From Variovorax sp. N23 (lineage in GTDB: Bacteria > Pseudomonadota > Gammaproteobacteria > Burkholderiales > Burkholderiaceae_C), in the NCBI RefSeq assembly GCF_025486315.1, contig NZ_JAOOPY010000004.1, positions 280,189 to 344,188 of the forward strand: DNA of 64,000 bases. Reading direction: 5' to 3'. The notes under the pieces are model-generated. The model was not told where the DNA came from. It worked only from the letters and a program-made list of their open reading frames with translations, and did no database searches. Both the position numbers and the translations under genes were made by a program. Of this stretch, positions 8,079-24,125 are shown piece by piece (positions within the stretch are counted from its first letter, which is position 1; the number at the start of each line of letters is the position of its first letter).

Positions 8079-8726
8079 TCAGGCCGCCGCTTCGAGGCCG
8101 TTGCTGAAGTGCTCGCGCATGCGGGCCATGGCGGCGGTGGGGTCCCGGGCCACGATCGCGGCCATCAGCGCGCGGTGCTCCCGCAGCGACTCGTCGATGC
8201 GCCCCGACTTGAGCAGCGAGTTGTGGCGGTTGAGCTTCATCACTTTGCGCAGGTCGGCCACCATCTGGTCGCGCCAGCGGTTGTTGGCGATGGCCAGCAG
8301 TTGCATGTGGAAGCGCTCGTTGATCGCGAAGAAATGTTCGCGGTCGACCTGGCCCGGAATGGCGGCGGCTTCCAGTTCGGCGTGGAGCAACTGCAGGGTG
8401 TGCAACTGGGCCTCGGTCGCACGCTCGGCCACCACGCCGGCCGCGTCGGACTCCAGCAGCGAGAGCAGGTGGTACACATCCGCCAGGTCCTGCTGCGACA
8501 CCTCCGTCACATAGGCGCCGCGGCGCACCTTCATCGTCACCAGGCCCTCGGCGGCCAGCACCTTGAGCGCCTCGCGCAGGGGGGTGCGGCTGATGCCGTA
8601 TTCCTCCGCGATCTTCATCTCGTCGATCCAGCTGCCGGGCTCCAGCTCGCGGCTGAAGATGCGTTGGCGCAGCAGTTCGGCGACCTCTTCGTAGAGGGCG
8701 CGGGGCGTGAGGGTGGCGGCGGACAT
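8079..8726 (-). CDS. GntR-family (FadR subfamily) transcriptional regulator
   Basis: The product is about 215 residues from the ATG at 8726; a GTG at 8744 would add six. Residues 1-75 form a winged helix (LYEEVAELLRQRIFSRELEPGSW, EEYGISRTPLREALKVLAAEGLV, RRGAYVTEV), the GntR hallmark. The rest is the all-helical FCD ligand-binding domain with the metal-binding type residues common in this group (ESDAAGV, NERFHMQLL, REHRALMAAI). It is divergent from the methylmalonyl-CoA mutase operon with 105 bp between the starts, so that operon is the likely target, with a CoA-linked or organic acid ligand. The ligand and the sign of control are not visible. Confidence 0.92.
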   Translation of the reverse strand: MSAATLTPRALYEEVAELLRQRIFSRELEPGSWIDEMKIAEEYGISRTPLREALKVLAAEGLVTMKVRRGAYVTEVSQQDLADVYHLLSLLESDAAGVVAERATEAQLHTLQLLHAELEAAAIPGQVDREHFFAINERFHMQLLAIANNRWRDQMVADLRKVMKLNRHNSLLKSGRIDESLREHRALMAAIVARDPTAAMARMREHFSNGLEAAA

Positions 8727-8831
8727 GGGGCGAATGTACCGCACAAATTTTGTTTGAATTAATAATTACGGATGGTTAGACTCGTCGAAACCAACACCGA
8801 GACGAGCGCGGACCCCCGCGTCCGCCAAGCC
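8727..8831. promoter_or_regulatory. Divergent gntR / mutase promoter and candidate operator
   Basis: This spacer contains the most AT-rich tract in the region (about 8746-8768). A plausible sigma70 promoter for the mutase operon is TTGAAT at 8754-8759, a 16-bp spacer and TTAGAC at 8776-8781. The sequence TGGTTAGAC at 8773-8781 matches one half of the FadR-subfamily operator pattern TGGT-N3-ACCA and overlaps that -10, which would suit repression by the divergent GntR protein. A promoter here would place transcription initiation downstream of the ATG at 8772, supporting the mutase start at 8832. Confidence 0.4.
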
Positions 8832-10999
<2,168 letters not shown>

Positions 11000-11003
<4 letters not shown>

Positions 11004-11473
11004 GCGATCTCCTGTCGCGGCTGTCGCTGCAGTCGGTGGATTCCGGCGATTTCGAGGACATGCTGGCGGTGCGCATCGACGCGATGCGCCCAAGCCTGGA
11101 GCGGGTCGGGCGCTTCGACCTCGCACGTTCGCGCGAGCGGCTGAGTGCCGGCTTCGTGGTGCCCTTCATGCACCACATCGTCATCGATGGCGAACAGCGC
11201 GTCGGCTTCGTCACGCTCAAGCCCGAGGGCTCGGACGCCTTGCGCCTCGACCACCTGTATCTGCGCACCGGCTTCCAGGGCCGCGGCATCGGCGAGTGGG
11301 TCATGCGCTGGGCCAAGGCCCAGGCGCGTGCGCAGCAGCGCGACATCACGCTCACCGCCCTCGTGCAGAGCGATGCCAACCGCTTCTACCTGCGGCACGG
11401 CTTCGTGCTCGAAGGCGAGGAGGGCGTGGATCTGCATTACCGCTGGCATGCGGATGCGGAGGCGACGTGCTGA
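11000..11473 (+). CDS. GNAT-family N-acetyltransferase inside the methylmalonyl-CoA operon
   Basis: The 157-residue product carries the GNAT acetyl-CoA-binding motif [19 protein letters not shown], at about residues 88-105, preceded by a beta strand ending LDHLYL, and motif B-like [15 protein letters not shown] near the end. The GTG start overlaps the mutase stop (GTGA), and the stop overlaps the meaB start by 7 bp, so all three should be co-translated. The substrate cannot be read from the sequence. Its place between a CoA-ester mutase and its G-protein chaperone makes protein or small-molecule acylation tied to this pathway a reasonable guess, but that is only inference. Confidence 0.85.
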
Positions 11474-12528
11474 CCTTGGCGACTACGCTCGAAGGGGCGA
11501 TCGTCGGATCGGGCGGCATGGCGCAGCGCCGCGCCATCGCCAAGGCGATCACCCTGCTCGAATCGACGCGCGTCGATCATCGAACGCAGGCCGATGCGTT
11601 GCTGACGGCGCTGCTGCCGCACACCGGCCGGTCCTTCCGCCTCGGCATCTCGGGCGTGCCCGGCGTCGGCAAGTCGACCTTCATCGAGACGCTGGGCCTT
11701 CACCTGATCGAGCAAGGCCACCGCGTCGCGGTGCTCACCATAGACCCCTCGTCCACTGTCTCCGGCGGCTCGATCCTCGGCGACAAGACGCGCATGGAGC
11801 GGCTGTCGGTGCACGAGAAGGCGTACATCCGCCCCAGCCCGTCGAGCGGCACGCTGGGCGGCGTGGCCGAGAAGACGCGCGAGGCGATGCTGGTGTGCGA
11901 GGCGGCCGGCTATGACGTCGTCATCGTCGAGACGGTCGGCGTCGGCCAGAGCGAGACCGCCGTTGCCGGCATGACCGACATGTTCGTGCTGATGCAGCTG
12001 CCCAATGCGGGCGACGACCTGCAGGCCATCAAGAAGGGCGTGATGGAAATCGCCGACCTGGTGGTCATCAACAAGGCCGACCTCGACCGCGATGCCGCCA
12101 CGCGCGCGCAGGCGCAGATCACGTCGGCGCTGCGGCTCTTCGGCCACCACGGCAACCCGGCGCATGCCGAGATGCTGAAGGCCGCGCATGCCGAGCCTGG
12201 ATCGCCGCAGGCCGAAGTCCGCTTCTGGCAGCCGCAGGTGATGCAGCTGAGCGCGCTGCTGGGCACGGGCGTCGATGCCTTCTGGGCGTCCGTCACGCGG
12301 TTCAGGCAACTGCAGGATGCCAACGGCAGGCGCGCGACGCGCCGCGAGAAGCAGGCGCTGTCGTGGATGTGGGAACGCATCGACGCCGGCCTGAAGCACG
12401 CCTTTCGCCAGCACCCAGCCGTGCGCGAACTGCTGCCCGACACGATCGCGCAGGTGGCCGCGGGCCGCTTGCCTGCATCGACCGCCGCACGCCATCTGCT
12501 CGCCGCGCAAGCGTCGCGGGCGCCCTGA
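11467..12528 (+). CDS. meaB: Methylmalonyl-CoA mutase-associated GTPase MeaB
   Basis: MeaB is the G3E-family GTPase that gates cofactor loading and protects methylmalonyl-CoA mutase from inactivation. The 353-residue protein (GTG at 11467) has Walker A GVPGVGKST at 63-71, the DPSS and GDKTRM switch elements, ETVGVGQSE (G3 region) and NKAD (G4). Length and motifs are standard. The start overlaps the GNAT gene, and the downstream pccB starts 39 bp after its stop. Being in an operon with the mutase is the usual arrangement for a true MeaB, as opposed to other ArgK-type GTPases. Confidence 0.95.
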   Translation: MLTLATTLEGAIVGSGGMAQRRAIAKAITLLESTRVDHRTQADALLTALLPHTGRSFRLGISGVPGVGKSTFIETLGLHLIEQGHRVAVLTIDPSSTVSGGSILGDKTRMERLSVHEKAYIRPSPSSGTLGGVAEKTREAMLVCEAAGYDVVIVETVGVGQSETAVAGMTDMFVLMQLPNAGDDLQAIKKGVMEIADLVVINKADLDRDAATRAQAQITSALRLFGHHGNPAHAEMLKAAHAEPGSPQAEVRFWQPQVMQLSALLGTGVDAFWASVTRFRQLQDANGRRATRREKQALSWMWERIDAGLKHAFRQHPAVRELLPDTIAQVAAGRLPASTAARHLLAAQASRAP

Positions 12529-12567
12529 TTGCCAGACCCTTCCGATTCATCTTCCAGACTGAATGCC

Positions 12568-14100
<1,533 letters not shown>

Positions 14101-14110
14101 AAAGACCAAG

Positions 14111-16158
<2,048 letters not shown>

Positions 16159-16159
<1 letters not shown>

Positions 16160-17181
16160 TGGGTGCCAACGATATGCAGGCCGTGACGATTCACCGGCCG
16201 ACCAAGGTGGCCGTGCCGCAGGGCGACTGGACGATCGAGGCGATCCAGGCGCTGCTCGACAAGCCGCTGATGGATCTGCTTTTCGAGGCGCAGACGGTGC
16301 ATCGCCAGCATTGGCCCGAGGGGACGATCGAGTTGGCCACGCTGTTGTCGGTCAAGACCGGCGGCTGCCCCGAGAACTGCGGCTACTGCCCGCAGGCGGC
16401 GGAGTTCGACACCGGCGTGAAGGCCGAGAAGCTGATGGCGGTCGACGAGGTCGTGCGCGCTGCGCAGGCCGCCAAGGATGCCGGCGCCACCCGCTTCTGC
16501 ATGGGCGCGGCATGGCGCGCGCCCAAGGACCGTGACATCGAAAAAGTCGCAGAGCTGATCGGTGCGGTGAAGGGCCTGGGCCTGCAGACCTGCGCAACGT
16601 TGGGCATGCTCGAGTCGCACCAGGCCACGGCGCTGAAGGACGCCGGGCTCGACTACTACAACCACAACCTCGACACCGCGCCCGAGTACTACACCGACGT
16701 GGTGAGCACGCGCGCCTACCAGGACCGGCTCGACACCCTGCAGCATGTGCGCAGCGCCGGCATCAGCGTGTGCTGCGGCGGCATCGTCGGCATGGGCGAG
16801 GCGCCGGTGCATCGCGCCGGCCTCATCGCGCAACTGGCCAACCTGCAGCCGTACCCCGAGTCGGTGCCGATCAACAGCCTGGTGCGGGTGCCCGGCACGC
16901 CGCTGGCGGACAGCGCACCGATCGACCCTTTCGACTTCGTGCGCGTGATCGCCGTTGCGCGTATCACGATGCCCAAGGCACGCGTGCGGCTCTCGGCCGG
17001 CCGGCAGCAGATGGGCGACGCGGTGCAGGCGCTGTGCTTCATGGCGGGCGCCAACTCGATCTTCTATGGCGACAAGCTGCTCGTCACGGGCAACCCCGAC
17101 GTGGAGGCCGATGTGCAGCTGCTGCGCAAGCTGGGCCTGAAGGCACGGCAGGTTTCGACGAGCGCAGGAGCCGAGGGATGA
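16159..17181 (+). CDS. bioB: Biotin synthase BioB
   Basis: BioB is a radical-SAM enzyme that inserts sulfur into dethiobiotin. The 340-residue product has the SAM cluster cysteines Cys70, Cys74 and Cys77 in [12 protein letters not shown], the YNHNLDT segment, further [2Fe-2S] ligand cysteines in [17 protein letters not shown] and [12 protein letters not shown], and the ligand Arg in [10 protein letters not shown]. The start overlaps the pccA stop by one base; an inner Met at 16174 is an alternative. The gene stands apart from bioF, bioA and bioD, none of which is in this window. The location suggests the cell co-expresses biotin synthesis with its main biotin-dependent catabolic enzyme. Confidence 0.96.
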
Positions 17182-17660
17182 CACGTCCGTTCAAGGTGCT
17201 GGGCATCCAGCAGATCGCTATCGGCGGCCCCGACAAGCTGCGCCTGCAGACGCTGTGGGTCGACATGCTGGGGCTCGAGGTCACCGGCACCTTCAAGAGC
17301 GAGCGCGAGAACGTCGACGAGGACATCTGCGCGATGGGCGTCGGGCCGTTCAAGGTCGAGGTCGACCTGATGCAGCCGCTCGACCCGGACAAGAAGCCGG
17401 CGGTGCACGCCACGCCGCTCAACCACGTGGGCCTGTGGATCGACGACCTGCCCAAAGCTGTCGAATGGCTCACCGCGCAGGGCGTGCGCTTCGCGCCGGG
17501 CGGCATCCGCCAGGGCGCGGCCGGCTTCGACATCTGCTTCCTGCACCCGAAGGCGAACGACGAATTTCCGATTGCAGGCGAAGGCGTGCTGATCGAGATG
17601 GTGCAGGCGCCGCCCGATGTCGTGAAGGCCTTCGCTGCCTTGGCAGCAGCGCCGAACTGA
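17178..17660 (+). CDS. mce: VOC-family protein, likely methylmalonyl-CoA epimerase
   Basis: Methylmalonyl-CoA epimerase converts the (S) product of the carboxylase to the (R) form used by the mutase. The 160-residue protein has two VOC beta-alpha-beta modules (about 8-65 and 75-145). Overall shape, the [18 protein letters not shown] segment and the C-terminal VLIEMVQAP with a metal-ligand Glu fit Mce. However, the first-ligand position, normally His in a DHV/DHI motif, reads IQQIAI here, and the second-ligand region reads VEVDLMQPL. So two of four metal ligands look substituted. It overlaps bioB by 4 bp and ends the operon. Function rests mainly on context. Confidence 0.75.
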   Translation: MTRPFKVLGIQQIAIGGPDKLRLQTLWVDMLGLEVTGTFKSERENVDEDICAMGVGPFKVEVDLMQPLDPDKKPAVHATPLNHVGLWIDDLPKAVEWLTAQGVRFAPGGIRQGAAGFDICFLHPKANDEFPIAGEGVLIEMVQAPPDVVKAFAALAAAPN

Positions 17661-17677
17661 GGCCGCGGCCGGGTCTG

Positions 17678-18304
17678 TCAGCGCTTCGCGTTGCGGGCGC
17701 GGGCCAGCGCGGCTTCGACGATCGAGCGCTTGCGCGCGTCCGCATCGGGTGCGGCGGCGGCCGGTGTCGTGTCCGGTGCCGTTGCGGTGCGGCGTTGCCG
17801 GTGCACGGTGTAGCGCGCCAGGGCCGCGTCGGCCTGCGCCTTCGACCAGGCCTGCCAGCCGCTGCGGCCGGGCGTTTCGTTCTCGAGCGAGATGCAGTCG
17901 ACCGGGCACACCGGAATGCACAGCTCGCAGCCGGTGCAGTGCGCCTCGATGACGGTGTGCATGCGCTTGTGGATGCCGACGATCGCATCGGTCGGGCAGG
18001 CGTCGAGGCACAGCGTGCAGCCGATGCACCAGGCTTCATCGATGACGGCCATGGCGCGCGGGCCTTCGCTGCCGCAGGTGGGGTCGAGCGGAAGCGCCGG
18101 CGTGCCGGTCAGGGCCGCGAGCCGGGCGACACCCTCTGCACCGCCGGGCGGGCAGCGGTTGATGGCCGCGCCTTCGTGCGCGATCGCCTCGGCGTAGGCT
18201 TGGCAATCGGGGTAGCCGCAGCGCGTGCACTGCGTCTGCGGCAAGGCGTCGTGCAGGCGCTGAGCGAGCACGACGGGCGGTGTCACCGCAGGATTAGCGT
18301 GCAC
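17678..18304 (-). CDS. RnfB-like soluble ferredoxin-type iron-sulfur protein
   Basis: The 208-residue product has an N-terminal 4Fe-4S domain (CTRCGYPDC at 26-34 and RCPPGG with Cys51) as in RnfB, followed by two classical 4Fe-4S motifs, CIGCTLCLDACP and CTGCELCIPVCP. The C-terminal 60 residues are Ala/Thr-rich and probably disordered. The N-terminal membrane helix of true RnfB is absent and no other rnf gene is nearby, so it is probably a stand-alone electron carrier of the betaproteobacterial RnfB-like type. Its start overlaps the end of the depolymerase gene by 11 bp. The redox partner is unknown. Confidence 0.88.
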   Translation of the reverse strand: MHANPAVTPPVVLAQRLHDALPQTQCTRCGYPDCQAYAEAIAHEGAAINRCPPGGAEGVARLAALTGTPALPLDPTCGSEGPRAMAVIDEAWCIGCTLCLDACPTDAIVGIHKRMHTVIEAHCTGCELCIPVCPVDCISLENETPGRSGWQAWSKAQADAALARYTVHRQRRTATAPDTTPAAAAPDADARKRSIVEAALARARNAKR

Positions 18305-19784
18305 CTCGGCGGGCCGGGGCGGCCACCTTGCGTGCAGCGGTCTTGACGACGACCTTCTTGGCCGCAGCCTTCGGTGCCGGAGCCTTCGTTACCGCAGCCT
18401 TGGCAACGGGTCGAACGGCCTTCTTCGCCGGTGCGGTGCTGGCGCGGCGGGCCGGCCTGGCGGTCACGGTGTCTTCGGCCGTCACGGCGGCCGGCGCCGA
18501 GGCGATGGCGCGCTTCTGCGGCGCGTCGTGCGTCGCGATGAAGGCCTTGAGCTGCGGGTACACCAGGTCGCGCCAGCGGCGGCCGCTGAAGATGCCGTAG
18601 TGGCCGGCGCCCTGTACCTCGAAATGCTGGCGCCGCGATTCCGGTATGCCGGTGCAGAGGCCGTGCGCGGCCTGGGTCTGGCCCGAACCCGAGATGTCGT
18701 CGAGCTCGCCCTCGACCGTGAGAAGCGCACTGCCGGTGATGTCCTGCGGCTTCACCCGTTCGATCGAACCGTCGGCGTTGCGCACGTCCCAGGTGCCGTT
18801 GACCAGCAGGCATTCCTGGAACACGACGCGGATGGTCTGGAGGTAGTAGTCGGCGTCCATGTCGAGCACGGCGTTGTACTCGTCGTAGAACTTGCGGTGC
18901 GCCTCGACGCTGGCGTCGTCGCCCTTGATCAGGTCCTTGAAGTAGTCGTAGTGGCTGGTCGCGTGACGGTCGGGGTTCATCGCGACGAAGCCCGTGTGCT
19001 GCAGGAAGCCGGGGTACACGCGGCGGCCGGCGCCCGGGAAGTTATCGGGCACACGGTAGATCACGTTGTTCTCGAACCACTCGAAGCTCTTGTTCATCGC
19101 GAGGTTGTTGACCGCCGTGGGCGACTTGCGCGCGTCGATCGGGCCGCCCATCATCGTCATCGACAGCGGCGTCTGTTCGCCACGGCTGGCCATGAGCGAC
19201 ACGGCCGCCAGCACCGGTACGGTCGGCTGGCACACGCTGATGACGTGGCAGTTGCCGTATTCCGCCTGCAGGTGGCGGATGAAGTCCTCGACGTAGTGGA
19301 TGTAGTCGTCGAGGTGGAAGGCGCCTTCCGACATCGGCACCGTGCGTGCGTTCTTCCAGTCGGTGACGTAGACCTTGTGGTCCTTCAGCATGGTGCGCAC
19401 CGTGTCACGCAGCAGCGTGGCGTAGTGGCCCGACAGCGGCGCCACGATCAGCACCACGGGCTGCTTCTTCAGCACCTGCAGCGTGGCGGGGTCGTCGGTG
19501 AAGCGCTTGAAACGGCGCAACTGGCAGAAGGGCTTGTCGAGCTCGACGACCTCCTGGATGACCACGTTGTTGCCGTCCACGTCGACCGACGTGATGCCGA
19601 ACTCCGGCTTCTCGTAGTCCTTGCCCAGCCGATAGAGCAGGTCGTAGCCGGCCGCCATGCGTTGCGCCATCGGCGTGCTCGACAGCGGCGACGTCCCGTT
19701 GCTGAAGAGTTTGGCCGCGGCCTGGGCGAAGTCCGTCAGCGGTTCCATCAGGGACCGCTGGGCTTCATAGAGGTGATAGAGCAT
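18294..19784 (-). CDS. phaZ: Intracellular polyhydroxyalkanoate depolymerase with basic Ala/Lys-rich tail
   Basis: This 496-residue alpha/beta hydrolase mobilises stored polyhydroxybutyrate. The nucleophile is Cys185 in ISVCQPTVP, as in the PhaZ1 group that uses Cys rather than Ser; the acid lies in GELDDISGSG (about 362) and the base is His395 in GAGHYGIFSG. The typical N-terminal MLYHLYEAQRSL is present. Beyond residue 421 there is a 76-residue low-complexity tail rich in Ala, Lys, Pro and Arg with a PAKKA motif at 452-456 and several related repeats. Such tails occur in histone-H1-like proteins and in the granule-nucleoid linker PhaM. The tail follows the catalytic domain in frame with no sign of a frameshift. 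Confidence 0.93.
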   Translation of the reverse strand: MLYHLYEAQRSLMEPLTDFAQAAAKLFSNGTSPLSSTPMAQRMAAGYDLLYRLGKDYEKPEFGITSVDVDGNNVVIQEVVELDKPFCQLRRFKRFTDDPATLQVLKKQPVVLIVAPLSGHYATLLRDTVRTMLKDHKVYVTDWKNARTVPMSEGAFHLDDYIHYVEDFIRHLQAEYGNCHVISVCQPTVPVLAAVSLMASRGEQTPLSMTMMGGPIDARKSPTAVNNLAMNKSFEWFENNVIYRVPDNFPGAGRRVYPGFLQHTGFVAMNPDRHATSHYDYFKDLIKGDDASVEAHRKFYDEYNAVLDMDADYYLQTIRVVFQECLLVNGTWDVRNADGSIERVKPQDITGSALLTVEGELDDISGSGQTQAAHGLCTGIPESRRQHFEVQGAGHYGIFSGRRWRDLVYPQLKAFIATHDAPQKRAIASAPAAVTAEDTVTARPARRASTAPAKKAVRPVAKAAVTKAPAPKAAAKKVVVKTAARKVAAPARRGAR

Positions 19785-19831
19785 CGTGATCCGGAGGTCT
19801 GGTTGTTGCAGTGCAATATATCGGCAGAACC

Positions 19832-19890
19832 AGGGTTCGGGCGTAGGGTCCGAACCCTAAGCCCTGTCACTCAATGGACTCAAATGAGTC
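19832..19890. repeat. Inverted repeats between the aminotransferase and phaZ
   Basis: AGGGTTCGG at 19832-19840 pairs perfectly with CCGAACCCT at 19850-19858 around a 9-nt loop. A second small palindrome, GACTCA-AA-TGAGTC, lies at 19877-19890 and overlaps the stop codon of the aminotransferase gene. Together they may end the aminotransferase transcript, though there is no U-run, so factor-independent termination is uncertain. Confidence 0.45.
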
Positions 19891-21085
19891 AAATGACCTT
19901 GGCGACGCTCTGGCAGACGTAATCGATGTTCTTGCTGTTGAGCGCGGCGACGCACATCCGGCCGGTGTCGGTGCCGTACACGCCGAATTCGTTGCGCAGG
20001 CGCACCATCTGGTCCTTGGTGAGGCCCGAGTAGCTGAACATGCCGATCTGCGCGGTGATGAAGCTCATGTCCTGCTTCACGCCCGCGGCCTTCAGTCCGT
20101 CGACGAACTTCTGGCGCATCGCCTTGATGCGGGTGCGCATCTCGGCCAGCTCCTTTTCCCAGACCGCACGGCGGGCCGGGTCGTTCAGCACGGCGGCCAC
20201 CACGGCGCCGCCGTGGGTCGGCGGGTTGCTGTAGTTGGTGCGGATCGCGATCTTGAGCTGCGACAGCACGCGGGCGGCTTCGTCCTTGCTCTCGCACAGC
20301 ACCGACAGGGCGCCGACGCGTTCGCCGTACAGGCTGAAGCTCTTGGAGAACGAGGTCGAGACGAAGAAGCTCAGGCCGGCCTCGACGAACTTGCCGACGA
20401 CGGCACCGTCTTCGGCGATGCCGTGGCCGAAGCCCTGGTAGGCCATGTCGAGGAAGGGGGTCAGGTTCTTGGCCTTGACGGCGGCGATGACCTGGTCCCA
20501 CTGCGCGGCCGTGATGTCGTAGCCGGTCGGGTTGTGGCAGCAGGCGTGCAGCACGACGATGGTGCCGGCCGGTGCGGCGTTCAGCGCGGCCAGCATGCCG
20601 TCGAAGTCCACGCCGCGCTTGGCGGCGTCGTAGTAGGGGTAGGTCTCGACCACGAAGCCGGCGTTGGTGAACAGCGCGCGGTGGTTTTCCCAGCTCGGGT
20701 CGCTGATCAGCACCTTGGCGTTCGGGCTGAGCTTCTTGAGGAAGTCGGCGCCGACCTTCAGGCCGCCGGTGCCGCCGATGGCCTGGATCGTGGCCACGCG
20801 GCCCGATTGGACCGGCTCGCTGTCGGCGCCGAAGACCAGGCCCTTGACGGCGTTGTCGTAGGCGACGATGCCGTCGATCGGCAGGTAGCCGCGGGCCGTC
20901 GGCGTTTTCATCATGTCTTCTTCGGCCGCCTTCACGCACGCCAGCAGCGGCAGCTTGCCGTTGTCGTCGTAGTACACGCCGACGCCGAGATTGACCTTGT
21001 TGGGGTTGCTGTCGGCGGCGTATTGCTCGTTGAGACCAAGGATCGGGTCGCGCGGCGCCATCTCGACGGCGGTGAACATAGACAT
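19889..21085 (-). CDS. tyrB: Aromatic-amino-acid / aspartate aminotransferase
   Basis: This 398-residue class I PLP aminotransferase carries out transamination of aromatic amino acids or aspartate with 2-oxoglutarate. The PLP Lys248 is in STSFSKSFSLYGERVG; other cofactor contacts are HNPTG (Asn185), DMAYQGF and the C-terminal GRMCVAAL with the substrate-binding Arg. MFTAVEMAPRDPILGLNE is the standard start. Length is right for the AspC/TyrB family. Sequence motifs do not by themselves separate AspC from TyrB; proteobacterial genomes of this group usually name it amino acid aminotransferase. It is divergent from uvrB with about 100 bp between starts. Confidence 0.92.
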   Translation of the reverse strand: MSMFTAVEMAPRDPILGLNEQYAADSNPNKVNLGVGVYYDDNGKLPLLACVKAAEEDMMKTPTARGYLPIDGIVAYDNAVKGLVFGADSEPVQSGRVATIQAIGGTGGLKVGADFLKKLSPNAKVLISDPSWENHRALFTNAGFVVETYPYYDAAKRGVDFDGMLAALNAAPAGTIVVLHACCHNPTGYDITAAQWDQVIAAVKAKNLTPFLDMAYQGFGHGIAEDGAVVGKFVEAGLSFFVSTSFSKSFSLYGERVGALSVLCESKDEAARVLSQLKIAIRTNYSNPPTHGGAVVAAVLNDPARRAVWEKELAEMRTRIKAMRQKFVDGLKAAGVKQDMSFITAQIGMFSYSGLTKDQMVRLRNEFGVYGTDTGRMCVAALNSKNIDYVCQSVAKVI

Positions 21086-21188
21086 GAAGAAGTCCTCTGG
21101 ATGAATCTGGCAGGGGGCCCGAAGCTGGTTTAGTCTTTCGGGTTGCCTTGAATTTTACCGACCGCCCGCCAACTGGTACGGACCGCCC

Positions 21189-23300
<2,112 letters not shown>

Positions 23301-23352
23301 CGGCGCTGGGTCGCCGCGCGGGTTTACCCGAGCGCGCCCAGGGGCTTTCTGT

Positions 23353-23378
23353 TATACTTGAGCGAAACAGTCAACAAC
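23353..23378 (+). promoter_or_regulatory. iscR promoter -10 with overlapping type 1 IscR box
   Basis: TATACT at 23353-23358 is a good -10 element with no clear -35. Overlapping it, the 25 bp from 23354 to 23378 match the Type 1 IscR operator consensus at about 21 of 25 positions, including ATACTTGA at the left and CAGTCAAC at the right. Binding of [2Fe-2S]-IscR here would occlude the promoter and repress the isc operon when clusters are plentiful. A 130-nt transcribed leader follows; it is GC-rich with short self-complementary segments but no gene. Confidence 0.7.
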
Positions 23379-23508
23379 AAAGACTGCGACAACGAACTTC
23401 GCGATGAAGGGCCGGCTCCGACCACTGTGGTGGCGAGCCGGGCAGGGCGGAGACCACGCCACCCGGCGCTGCCGGGTGTCCATGTAACGAAGCACAAAGG
23501 AGCTTGCG

Positions 23509-24045
23509 ATGCGTCTCACTACCAAAGGCCGTTTTGCCGTCACCGCCATGATCGACCTGGCGCTGCGCCAGAACACCGGTCCGGTCACGCTGGCGGCCAT
23601 CAGCCAGCGCCAGCAGATCTCGCTGTCGTACCTCGAACAGCTGTTCGGCAAGCTGCGCCGCCATGAATTGGTCGAGTCCACGCGTGGCCCTGGCGGCGGC
23701 TACAGCCTCGGCCGCAAGGCGGCCGACATCACCGTGGCGGACATCATCGTCTCGGTCGACGAACCCATCGACGCCACGCATTGCGGCGGCAAGGAAAACT
23801 GCCTGGGCGAGGCCGGCCGGTGCATGACGCACGAGCTGTGGGCGTCGCTCAACCAGCGCATGGTCGAGTTCCTCGATTCCGTCACCTTGCAGAAGCTGGT
23901 CGACGACCAGATCGCCAAGGGCGTGCAGATCGAGAACAAGCCCGCCGTGAAGCGCGCCATCTCGGCCCAGCCGGTGGTCAAGCCCATCCGCGTGAATGCA
24001 CCGAATTCGGTGTTCGCGCTGGGCAACGCCTTCGCCAAGTCGTGA
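23509..24045 (+). CDS. iscR: Fe-S cluster-sensing transcription regulator IscR
   Basis: This 178-residue Rrf2-family repressor senses cluster supply. The winged helix is MRLTTKGRFAVTAMIDLALR through RGPGGGYSLGR. The cluster ligands are Cys92, Cys98, Cys105 and His108 in HCGGKENC-X6-CMTH, nearly the same spacing as in enterobacterial IscR. The C-terminal 40 residues are a basic, variable tail. It heads the isc operon, 80 bp before iscS, and a matching IscR operator lies in its own promoter, so autoregulation is expected. Confidence 0.96.
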   Translation: MRLTTKGRFAVTAMIDLALRQNTGPVTLAAISQRQQISLSYLEQLFGKLRRHELVESTRGPGGGYSLGRKAADITVADIIVSVDEPIDATHCGGKENCLGEAGRCMTHELWASLNQRMVEFLDSVTLQKLVDDQIAKGVQIENKPAVKRAISAQPVVKPIRVNAPNSVFALGNAFAKS

Positions 24046-24125
24046 TGGACGGCGGCGCCCGCGGGCGCCGCGTGCAGTGCATCGCCTGAGATCAATAGCT
24101 AGAACCCCACGAGTCTGAGTGAGCC

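Noticed and set aside
8772..8831. Upstream ATG for methylmalonyl-CoA mutase
   Set aside because: The 20 extra residues lie over the predicted promoter and operator and do not resemble the family; 8832 fits the known length.
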